A stretch of 5,147 bases of DNA from DASVWH01 sp036389715. GTDB lineage: Bacteria > Acidobacteriota > Blastocatellia > Pyrinomonadales > Pyrinomonadaceae. The stretch covers positions 1-5,147 of the forward strand of contig DASVWH010000118.1 in assembly GCA_036389715.1 (NCBI GenBank), written 5' to 3'. Every line of letters starts with the position of its first letter. The first letter of the stretch is position 1. Shown in pieces: positions 1-4,825 of this stretch. Below the pieces are notes generated by a model, which was not told where the DNA came from, made no database searches, and was given only the letters and a program-made list of their open reading frames with translations. The position numbers and the translations under genes were made by a program.

Positions 1-47
1 TCTTTGGCCCGCCCGGCTCGCCTTACCATCACGCAGCGCCTCCCACT

Positions 48-87
48 TGTGGCAGCTTTGCTCCGGGCCGGCATAATCGCCACAGCA
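48..87. promoter_or_regulatory. Candidate enhancer (UAS): inverted TGTGGC / GCCACA pair
   Basis: TGTGGC occurs at 48-53 and its reverse complement GCCACA at 79-84, with centres 31 bp apart, about three helical turns. Relative to the start site predicted from the sigma-54 promoter (near 186) the copies sit at roughly -136 and -105, the distance at which NtrC-family activators usually bind. The left copy extends to TGTGGCAGCTTTG, which matches 12 of 13 bases of a copy upstream of the kinase gene (minus strand, 4685-4673). Sequence and spacing are observed; binding by the regulator in this window is inference. The rest of 1-158 holds no gene I can support, only a GC-rich hairpin (93-97 with 114-118, inner 98-101 with 107-110) that lacks a T-tract. 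Confidence 0.35.
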
Positions 88-158
88 CTCCCGGGCCGCC
101 CACGCCGGGCGTCGGCCCAAAAACCCCGTAAACACGGCGTCCTCCCGCCCGGACCGAA

Positions 159-175
159 CTGGCACAACCGTTGCA
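159..175 (+). promoter_or_regulatory. Sigma-54 (RpoN) -24/-12 promoter
   Basis: The sequence CTGGCAC at 159-165, five bases, then TTGCA at 171-175 matches the sigma-54 consensus YTGGCAC-N5-TTGCW at all defined positions. The invariant GG (161-162) and GC (173-174) are separated by exactly 10 nt. The predicted start site is about 12 nt past the GC, near 186, leaving a leader of about 135 nt before the GTG start at 321. Sigma-54 promoters need an ATP-hydrolysing enhancer-binding activator, and the window encodes one at 1454-2827. I found no equally good match elsewhere in the non-coding parts of the window. Use by that particular activator is inferred. Confidence 0.75.
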
Positions 176-304
176 CTCCCAGCGGGCGCGAGAGGCAGCT
201 AGTTTTATCCGGCAGCGGGTGCGACCGGCGGGGCGTTTTTTCCGCTTCGCTCGCGTCGTTAGATATTCGGCCATGATGGCATCTCCTCGCGGACCGCACA
301 TTTC

Positions 305-312
305 AAAAGGAG
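305..312 (+). promoter_or_regulatory. Ribosome binding site that sets the GTG start at 321
   Basis: AAAAGGAG lies 8 nt upstream of GTG 321. The in-frame ATG codons further upstream (273 and 276) have no such site and would put 15-16 extra residues before the signal peptide, so the GTG is preferred. Confidence 0.75.
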
Positions 313-320
313 AACTGACA

Positions 321-572
321 GTGAGGAAAAGACTCGGGATAGTCCTGACTTTAGTTTTTGTTCTGAGCTTCGGCAGCCTTGTCTTCGCACAGAACAGCAA
401 TTCCAGCACGACGACTACGACGACCAACACCAGCACGACGACTTCGACCAGCGGCCGTTCGGCGGGCCGCAGCAGACGGCGCACTCGTCGGCGCGTCCGT
501 CGTCGCGCACGCCGCCGCGCCAGTCGCAGCAGCACCAGCACCAACACCAACACGGGCAACGCCAACCGTTAA
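321..572 (+). CDS. Small exported Arg-rich, Ser/Thr/Asn-rich protein (83 aa)
   Basis: I do not recognise a named family. The start is GTG 321, set by a strong ribosome binding site. Residues 1-23 form a textbook Sec signal peptide: basic N-region (residues 2-4 RKR), a hydrophobic core, and a likely cleavage site after VFA (21-23). The mature part (about 60 aa) begins with a Ser/Thr/Asn tract (25-45), continues with a basic block holding four tandem tetrads RRRT, RRRV, RRRA, RRRA (52-67), and ends with another Ser/Thr/Asn tail (68-82). There is no Cys and almost no hydrophobic residue, so it is probably disordered and strongly cationic. The tetrads use different Arg codons (AGA, CGG, CGC, CGT), which suggests selection on the protein rather than simple DNA slippage. 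It is the first gene after the sigma-54 promoter. Binding of anionic envelope polymers, or of DNA or polyphosphate, is a possibility but not shown. Confidence 0.75.
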   Translation: MRKRLGIVLTLVFVLSFGSLVFAQNSNSSTTTTTTNTSTTTSTSGRSAGRSRRRTRRRVRRRARRRASRSSTSTNTNTGNANR

Positions 573-728
573 GCAGTTCGACGCGCGGGCAACCTTCGCC
601 CGTCGCCTCCGGGTGCTTTGACAACTGATCTTGAGTTTGCGTCTTCGACGCTCGGGCAAACAGCGCCGGTGCGGAGCGGGCGCTGTCGAAATCGCAGACG
701 CGCTGTCCTGTAAACAGTTCGCCTGCGT
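573..728 (+). other. Structured non-coding stretch between the Arg-rich gene and the terminator-like hairpin
   Basis: No ORF here has start signals. Three stems can be drawn: CGGGC 586-590 with GCCCG 598-602; ACAGCGCC 660-667 with GGCGCTGT 679-686 (8 bp, perfect, 11-nt loop); and a composite stem CGCAG 693-697 with CTGCG 723-727, enclosing GCG/CGC and CTGT/ACAG. A near-perfect terminator-like hairpin follows at once. A TTGACA at 618-623 resembles a -35 box, but no acceptable -10 follows at 16-18 bp. The stretch may be a structured 3' UTR, a leader for the next gene or a small RNA; stems of this size are also common by chance in GC-rich DNA. Confidence 0.35.
577..659 (+). repeat. Short direct repeat, two 16-bp copies
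   Basis: TTCGACGCGCGGGCAA at 577-592 and TTCGACGCTCGGGCAA at 644-659 differ at one base and are offset by 67 bp. In both, the CGGGC portion lies in or beside a predicted stem. It may be a remnant of a local duplication or a repeated binding or RNA motif; the role is unknown. Confidence 0.45.
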
Positions 729-782
729 AATGAAGAGGGGTGCGGCTATTAAGAGGAGGTAGCCGTGCCCCTCTTTCATTTT
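729..782 (+). terminator. Terminator-like hairpin with a ribosome binding site in its loop
   Basis: Left arm 729-747 pairs with right arm 761-780 over 19 base pairs, including two G-U pairs (742-766, 741-767) and a single bulged T at 776. The stem is GC-rich at the top, followed by a T-rich 3' side (TCTTTCATTTT), as in intrinsic terminators. The 13-nt loop (748-760) carries AAGAGGAGGT, and the GTG start of the next gene (765) is paired in the stem. It could end the sigma-54 transcript, act as an attenuator, or gate translation of the lipoprotein. Pairing is seen directly; termination is inference. Confidence 0.55.
753..760 (+). promoter_or_regulatory. Strong ribosome binding site GAGGAGGT for the GTG at 765
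   Basis: GAGGAGGT ends 4 nt before GTG 765 and is a near-full match to the anti-Shine-Dalgarno sequence. It is the only strong site before the lipoprotein; the alternative ATG at 837 has none. It sits in the loop of the hairpin at 729-780, so it may be exposed while the start codon itself is sequestered. Confidence 0.5.
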
Positions 783-1376
783 ATCCGGCGGAGATTCGGC
801 TTTCACTGTCCGGGGCTTCTCCGTCCCTGGCTCTCGATGCAGCCAACACGCCTTACCAGCACCAGCGCGGGAACAGCAGGAGCCGCCGCGCCCGGAATTA
901 ACGGCCGCAGCGAAACGGCGCACACGGCGTCGGCGCCGCTCATTCTCTTTCTACTGCTGCTGCTCTGCTCGCTGGCTGCGTGCTCGTCGTCTCACGTAGT
1001 CGAAACGGTGACGACCGACGCCAGCCGCGAATCGGCGCTACCGGCCGGGGCCGAGCCGATAGCGCTTGAGCCGAGGCTGCCCGCGCGCGACCCCGACATA
1101 GAGATGGCGGGCGACCGCGTCGCCGAAGCCATCACTTACCTCAACACGCACCGCCGCGACCGCCGCGAGATCGCCCTGCGCGCGCTCAACCAGGCAGAGG
1201 CCGCCATCGCTCACGCGCTGCGCGCCGCCGTCCGCGACGAGAGGGCGCGCGCGCTCCTGCACCTCGCGCTCAAAGATTTGGACTCGGCCGAGCACGCCGT
1301 TCAGCACGGCGCTCCCGAAGCAGACAAACAACTCGCCTCGCTCAACAAAAGCCTGGACGAATTGAATCACCCTTGA
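765..1376 (+). CDS. Predicted lipoprotein with helical C-terminal domain (203 aa)
   Basis: Unrecognised family. A leucine-rich hydrophobic stretch (residues 56-72) runs into a lipobox LAAC with Cys73 as the lipidation site, followed by SSS, which suggests transfer to an envelope membrane. After a Pro/Ala linker (about 90-110) the rest looks all-helical: roughly 111-128, 131-157, 158-181 and 184-201, rich in Ala, Arg and Glu with no Cys, like a small helical-bundle or TPR-like fold. The GTG 765 start has the best ribosome binding site, but it gives a 55-residue segment before the hydrophobic core, far longer than a normal lipoprotein N-region. ATG 837 shortens the protein to 179 aa (Cys49), which is still long, and has no ribosome binding site. 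The gene converges on the regulator gene. It may be co-transcribed with the Arg-rich gene if the intervening hairpin is read through. Confidence 0.7.
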   Translation: MPLFHFIRRRFGFHCPGLLRPWLSMQPTRLTSTSAGTAGAAAPGINGRSETAHTASAPLILFLLLLLCSLAACSSSHVVETVTTDASRESALPAGAEPIALEPRLPARDPDIEMAGDRVAEAITYLNTHRRDRREIALRALNQAEAAIAHALRAAVRDERARALLHLALKDLDSAEHAVQHGAPEADKQLASLNKSLDELNHP

Positions 1377-1453
1377 AAGAGAGCACGCCGGGCGAGAGTC
1401 AGCTTAAAGCTAAACTTGACTTTTGACGCGCGGCCCGTGCCAGCTTCGTTCCT
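1377..1453. other. Convergent spacer, nothing clear
   Basis: This 77-bp gap separates the convergent lipoprotein and regulator stops. It holds a tiny palindrome (AGCTTAAAGCT, 1401-1411) but no stem with a T-tract on either strand that I would call a terminator. Confidence 0.5.
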
Positions 1454-2827
1454 TCATTCGTCGAGCTTGATGCCGAAGCGTTCGGCCATGCGGTAGAGGG
1501 TGCGGCGGTCTATGCGTAGAATCTCGGCGGCGCGGGTGCGGTTGCCGCCGACGGCTTCGAGGACGTGTATCAGGTAGCGGCGCTCCAACTCGTCGAGCGG
1601 GACGAGGTCCGCGTAGATGGCCGCCAGCGGCGAGCGCCTTTGAGTTGAACGCAGCTCGCCGGAATGTATCTTAACCGGCAGGTCGGCGGCCGTAATCTCG
1701 GAGCCGCGCGCATGTAACGCGGCGTGTTCCGTCGCGTTCTCCAGCTCCCGCACGTTGCCCGGCCAATCGTAGGCGGCGAGCATCCCGAGCGCCTCGGTCG
1801 AGAAATGCAGCCGCCGCCCGGCGCTCTGCGAAGCCATCAGCAGGAAACGCTCCGCCAGCAGAGGAATATCGCTGCGTCTCTCCCTGAGCGGCGGGACGAG
1901 CATCGTGACGACGCTCAAACGGTAGAAGAGGTCTTCGCGAAACGCGCCCGCCCTGACCTCCTTTTCCAGCTCGCGGTTGGTGGCGGCGACGACGCGCGCG
2001 TTGACCTTGACCGTCCGCGAAGCGCCGACACGCCGAATCTCGGCCTCCTGCAAGGCGCGCAGCAGCTTGACCTGCATGGAGGGGCTCGTCTCGCCCACTT
2101 CATCGAGAAAGAGCGTTCCGTCTTCAGCCTCCTCCCACAAGCCCTTGCGGTCGGCGACGGCCCCCGTGAACGAGCCGCGGACATGGCCGAAAAGCTCTGC
2201 TTCGAGCAGCGTTTCCGTCAGCGCGCCGCAGTTGACGGCGACGAAGGGACGGGCGGCGCGCGGGCTGTGCCTGTGAATGGCGCGCGCGACCAGCTCTTTG
2301 CCCGTGCCGGACTCGCCGTAAATCAGGACGGTCGAGCGCGACGGCGCGACGCGCGCGATCTCCTTGTAAAGCTCGATCATCGCGGGCGAGCGGCCGGTGA
2401 TGCCCGCGTCTTCATAGCGCGCAGTGAAGTCTTCGGGCTCAAGGCTCTCCGCCTGCGCGCCCTCCGTCTCGTTGCCCTGCTCCATCGCGCGTCTGGCCGC
2501 GGCCACCACCTCTGCGACCTTGAAAGGCTTGGAGATGAAATCCCAGGCCCCTTCGCGCGAGGCTTCGACGGCCGCGTCGAGCGTCCCGAAGCCGGTGACG
2601 AGAATCACGGGGCACTGGTCGCGCAACTGGCGCAGGAGGTCCAGCCCCGTCTCCTGCGCCTCTAAATTAACGTCGCTGACGACGAGGTCGAACTTTTCGC
2701 TTTGGGCCGCCTCGCGTGCGCGTGCGGGCGTCTGCGCCGTCTGCGCGTTCCAGCCCTGCTCTGCGAAGATTTCGCTCAGCAGTTCGCAGGAGGCGCGGTC
2801 GTCGTCAACTATCAGGATGTGTTTCAT
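1454..2827 (-). CDS. NtrC-family sigma-54-dependent response regulator (457 aa)
   Basis: This is a complete cytoplasmic activator in the usual three-part order. The receiver domain (about 2-115) has the acidic pocket D8-D9-D10, phosphoacceptor D52, T78 and K100. The AAA+ domain (about 143-370) has Walker A GESGTGKE (171-178), a sigma-54-contact loop GSFTGA (218-223), Walker B LFLDE (239-243), sensor I ATN (282-284), arginine-finger candidates R297 and R303, and sensor II WPGNVREL (355-362). A Fis-type helix-turn-helix ends the protein (about 417-453, with GGNRTRAAEILRI). By family knowledge it binds enhancer DNA, oligomerises when phosphorylated, and uses ATP to open sigma-54 promoters. The loop has Ser where most family members have Ala (GAFTGA). 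ATG 2827 follows the kinase stop by 33 nt with no obvious ribosome binding site, so translation may be coupled. AtoC, ZraR and HydG share this architecture; sequence alone cannot choose between them. Confidence 0.95.
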   Translation of the reverse strand: MKHILIVDDDRASCELLSEIFAEQGWNAQTAQTPARAREAAQSEKFDLVVSDVNLEAQETGLDLLRQLRDQCPVILVTGFGTLDAAVEASREGAWDFISKPFKVAEVVAAARRAMEQGNETEGAQAESLEPEDFTARYEDAGITGRSPAMIELYKEIARVAPSRSTVLIYGESGTGKELVARAIHRHSPRAARPFVAVNCGALTETLLEAELFGHVRGSFTGAVADRKGLWEEAEDGTLFLDEVGETSPSMQVKLLRALQEAEIRRVGASRTVKVNARVVAATNRELEKEVRAGAFREDLFYRLSVVTMLVPPLRERRSDIPLLAERFLLMASQSAGRRLHFSTEALGMLAAYDWPGNVRELENATEHAALHARGSEITAADLPVKIHSGELRSTQRRSPLAAIYADLVPLDELERRYLIHVLEAVGGNRTRAAEILRIDRRTLYRMAERFGIKLDE

Positions 2828-2860
2828 AAGCCGGAATCCGCATGAAGGGCGTCAGTGATC

Positions 2861-4510
2861 TCATTTCCCGGTTTCGACCAGCAGCAAGGGGCTCTCGCCC
2901 GGCGCGGGCTTCAAGGCCGGGAGGGTCAGGCGAAAGGTCGTGCCTGCGCCGGGACTGCTCTGGACTTCGACTTCGCCGTGATGTTCGCGGATGACCTGCC
3001 GGACGACGACCAGGCCGAGGCCGGTTCCGTGGCCCGTCTCCTTCGTCGTATAGAAAGGCTCGAACATGTGCGCGAGGAGTTCCCGGTCCATGCCGCACCC
3101 GTCGTCCGCAAACTCCACGAAGAGGTGCTCCGTGTGCTCGGCATCCCCGCCGCCGGTTGCCGCTGTGCGCGGCGTGCGCTCTTCGGCCGCCGCGCGCGTC
3201 CCCGTGCGGACGCAGAGCGAGCCGCCCTCGGGCATCGCGTCCAGGGCGTTGCTGATGAGATTGATGAAGACCTGCTGCAAGCGATCCGCGTCGCCCGCGA
3301 CCGGCGGAAGTCCGGCGGCGAGCGCCGCTTCGAGCCTCACGCGGCGAGCCTCCAGGGCGGGCGCGGTGGCGTCGAAGATGCGCAGCAGCAGTGCGTTCAA
3401 ATCGAGCGGCGTCAGCACCACGGCCTCCTGCCTGGTCCGGTCGAGCATCCCGCGGACGATGCGCTCGATGCGCTCGATCTGCGCGCTGATGGTCTCAAGA
3501 CGCGACTGCACCTGCGGGTCGGAGGCCGCCAGCCGCGAGCGCAGCAATTGGACGTGGCCGCTAATCAGGTTGAGCGGCGTCCCGACCTCGTGAGCGAACT
3601 GCGCGGCCGTCTGCCCAGCGGCGGCGAGCCGTTCCAGCTCCGTCAGCCGTCGCGTCGTCTGCCATAGCTCGCGGTTGGTCTCTTCCAGCTGCTCGTTGCG
3701 CTGCTCAAGCTCGGCCGTCGCCTCGTGCACGCGTTCCTGCAAGCCGCGGCGCTGCGCCTCGCGCTCCTCCGTCATCTGGCGGATGCGCCCGATCATGCGA
3801 TTGAAGCTGCGCGAGAGCAGGCCCAGCTCGTCGGGCGCACGCAGCGGCGCTTGCGCCTCTAGGTCGCCCGCTTCGGCGCGCGCCATGGCAAGCAGGAGCC
3901 GCTCTATCGGACGATAGACGAGCTGGCGAAAGAGGAAGTAGGTGGCGACCGTAATCAGCGCGACCGCCGCCAGCGCCGTCCAGACCGCCGTACTTTCAAA
4001 GCGGGCCGCGATGGCCGGGGCTTCGTCCAGGCGCTCTATCAACTCGACCGCGCCGCTGTAGCGGCCCTGCTCCATGATCGGGGCCAGCACGCGGTAGAGC
4101 GATTCGCTCGTTCCCTCCGGGCGGGTGAAGACGTTCTTTGAGGCCAGCCCGTTGCGCAGGGCGGCGATTGTTTCTTCGGGCAGCGCTTCGGCCGGACTGC
4201 TCCCGGCTGCCGCCGCCGTCTCGACGTAAACGCCGCCGACGCGCTCCCAGATACGCACGGCCACGATGCTCGGACGCGCGCCGCGAACGATATTGGCCGC
4301 GTGCGCTAGCATCTGCGGCTCGCGCGGGACGGGCATGTGGCTGATCTGCTCGGCGAGATTGATGGCCTGAAGCTCTGCGCGCTCGCGCTGTTCCTGTGTG
4401 ACGATGTCGGCCACGCGCGGGTTGACCAGCGAGAGCACGGTCGCCAGCACGGCGACAGTAATCGCCGAAGTCAGCGCGGTCGTCTTCGTATGCAGCTTCA
4501 GTGAACGCAT
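2861..4510 (-). CDS. Membrane sensor histidine kinase, NtrB/ZraS type (549 aa)
   Basis: This is the partner of the downstream regulator. In order: TM1 (about 12-30), an extracytoplasmic sensor of about 140 residues (31-173) with no motif I recognise, TM2 (about 174-195), HAMP (about 196-248, with P201 and DELG 227-230), a Glu/Gln/Arg-rich coiled coil (about 246-295), a HisKA domain with H307 in FAHEVGTPL, and a HATPase domain with N box (N417, N421), G1 DDGCGM (469-474), F box FEPFYTTK (483-490) and G2 GHGTGLGL (493-500). All catalytic motifs are intact. It should autophosphorylate H307 and pass phosphate to D52 of the regulator. A low-complexity Ala/Thr/Gly/Glu insert (about 438-462) sits between two strands of the ATPase domain. 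ATG 4510 gives a good membrane start but has no ribosome binding site; an upstream small ORF overlaps it. The signal is not predictable from sequence. Confidence 0.95.
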   Translation of the reverse strand: MRSLKLHTKTTALTSAITVAVLATVLSLVNPRVADIVTQEQRERAELQAINLAEQISHMPVPREPQMLAHAANIVRGARPSIVAVRIWERVGGVYVETAAAAGSSPAEALPEETIAALRNGLASKNVFTRPEGTSESLYRVLAPIMEQGRYSGAVELIERLDEAPAIAARFESTAVWTALAAVALITVATYFLFRQLVYRPIERLLLAMARAEAGDLEAQAPLRAPDELGLLSRSFNRMIGRIRQMTEEREAQRRGLQERVHEATAELEQRNEQLEETNRELWQTTRRLTELERLAAAGQTAAQFAHEVGTPLNLISGHVQLLRSRLAASDPQVQSRLETISAQIERIERIVRGMLDRTRQEAVVLTPLDLNALLLRIFDATAPALEARRVRLEAALAAGLPPVAGDADRLQQVFINLISNALDAMPEGGSLCVRTGTRAAAEERTPRTAATGGGDAEHTEHLFVEFADDGCGMDRELLAHMFEPFYTTKETGHGTGLGLVVVRQVIREHHGEVEVQSSPGAGTTFRLTLPALKPAPGESPLLLVETGK

Positions 4511-4617
4511 AAAAGCCGGGATGAAGGAGAAAGGCCGCAGGATGAGAGCCGCGCCCGATGCCGCTCGAACGCGCCGGGCCGTCCGGCGGCTCCGGCAGCC
4601 GGGCTCTCATCCAGCAC
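4498..4617 (-). CDS. Candidate 39-aa leader ORF overlapping the kinase start
   Basis: GTG 4617 is preceded by a clean AAAGGAG with 6-nt spacing, the best ribosome binding site on the minus strand in this region. The frame stops with TGA at 4500-4498, so it overlaps the kinase start (4510) by 13 nt in another frame. The kinase itself has no Shine-Dalgarno, so translation of this ORF followed by re-initiation is an attractive explanation. The product (Pro/Ala/Gly/Arg/Ser-rich, two Cys) resembles no protein I know and may matter only as a leader. It may be spurious; the signal is the ribosome binding site plus overlap, not the peptide. Confidence 0.35.
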   Translation of the reverse strand: MLDESPAAGAAGRPGAFERHRARLSSCGLSPSSRLLCVH

Positions 4618-4623
4618 GCCTTG

Positions 4624-4630
4624 CTCCTTT
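4624..4630 (-). promoter_or_regulatory. Ribosome binding site AAAGGAG upstream of the kinase
   Basis: AAAGGAG reads on the minus strand from 4630 to 4624. The spacing to GTG 4617 is ideal (6 nt). The spacing to ATG 4610, another frame, is 13 nt, and the site is about 113 nt from the kinase ATG, too far to serve it directly. Confidence 0.45.
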
Positions 4631-4656
4631 AACTCGCTGCCCGTTTGCGTGGCGTA

Positions 4657-4712
4657 TCGGCGTGCGCGCCGACAAAACTGCCACAGCAAGATACGGGCAG
4701 TCGCGCCCGTAT
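4657..4712. promoter_or_regulatory. Two perfect dyads upstream of the kinase operon
   Basis: TCGGCG 4657-4662 with CGCCGA 4667-4672 is a 6-bp dyad with a 4-nt loop. ATACGGGC 4691-4698 with GCCCGTAT 4705-4712 is a perfect 8-bp dyad with a 6-nt spacer. Neither has a T-tract, so they look more like operator dyads or leader-RNA stems than terminators. No regulator can be named. Confidence 0.4.
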
Positions 4713-4771
4713 GCTCAGGTTACGCGCGGCATGTGGCTTGCTGAACTGGCTGCCGGGGCAATGCCAGCAAG
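4680..4771. repeat. Repeated motifs GCCACA/TGTGGC and CAGCAAG upstream of the kinase
   Basis: GCCACA at 4680-4685 and TGTGGC at 4732-4737 are inverted copies of the hexamer also found at 48-84, with centres 52 bp apart (about five helical turns). CAGCAAG occurs at 4684-4690 and 4765-4771 and inverted at 4737-4743, partly overlapping the hexamers. The GCCACA copy read on the minus strand gives TGTGGCAGTTTTG, 12 of 13 identical to the copy at 48-60. The arrangement suggests binding sites for a regulator controlling both flanks, perhaps the NtrC-type protein itself. Confidence 0.4.
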
Positions 4772-4772
4772 C
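4736..4772. repeat. 8-bp inverted repeat before the small membrane ORF
   Basis: GCTTGCTG 4736-4743 is perfectly complementary to CAGCAAGC 4765-4772 across 21 nt, with a small inner TGC/GCA stem (4751-4753 with 4758-4760). It lies 54 nt upstream of the 46-aa ORF and could be a leader stem or an operator. There is no T-tract on either side. Confidence 0.4.
4751..4767 (-). promoter_or_regulatory. Weak sigma-54-like site facing the kinase operon
   Basis: On the minus strand CTGGCAT (4767-4761) keeps the -24 GG, and after exactly 10 nt a GC (4753-4752) followed by A. The -12 element is CGGCA rather than TTGCA, so it is a partial match. If used, transcription would start near 4740 and run into the leader ORF and kinase, giving autoregulation. 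The motif copies nearby would then lie downstream, which argues against it. Confidence 0.2.
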
Positions 4773-4825
4773 GTTGCGCCAGAGAGAGATGAGGGCCGGA
4801 AGCTAAGGCCCGTAGGACATGAGCG

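Noticed and set aside
93..118. GC-rich hairpin in the left flank as a terminator of an upstream gene
   Set aside because: The nested stem is real on paper, but no T-tract follows on either strand; AAAAA follows on the plus strand.
198..240. Terminator in the sigma-54 leader, because of TTTTTT at 236-241
   Set aside because: The preceding GC-rich sequence forms no convincing stem next to the T-run, and a terminator there would block the promoter's own gene.
29..565. Long minus-strand frame (178 aa) opposite the Arg-rich gene
   Set aside because: Its Arg/Val/Leu runs are the complement of the repetitive Thr and Arg codons. The plus strand has the ribosome binding site, signal peptide and promoter.
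618..646. Sigma-70 promoter starting at TTGACA 618-623
   Set aside because: No TATAAT-like hexamer occurs at 16-18 bp spacing.
351..923. Minus-strand 190-aa frame across the spacer and lipoprotein start
   Set aside because: It runs through the structured spacer and hairpin, is Ala/Arg/Cys-rich without domain character, and conflicts with two better plus-strand genes.
1724..2665. Plus-strand 313-aa frame antisense to the regulator
   Set aside because: The regulator's receiver, AAA+ and HTH motifs are all intact on the other strand; this is a GC-rich shadow frame.
2855..3667. Plus-strand 270-aa frame antisense to the kinase
   Set aside because: Kinase motifs H307, N421, G1, F and G2 are encoded on the minus strand; this frame shows no domain.
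3996..4610. Minus-strand 204-aa frame starting at ATG 4610, upstream of and overlapping the kinase
   Set aside because: Its ribosome binding site spacing is 13 nt, and most of the frame is a shadow of the kinase sensor domain in another frame.
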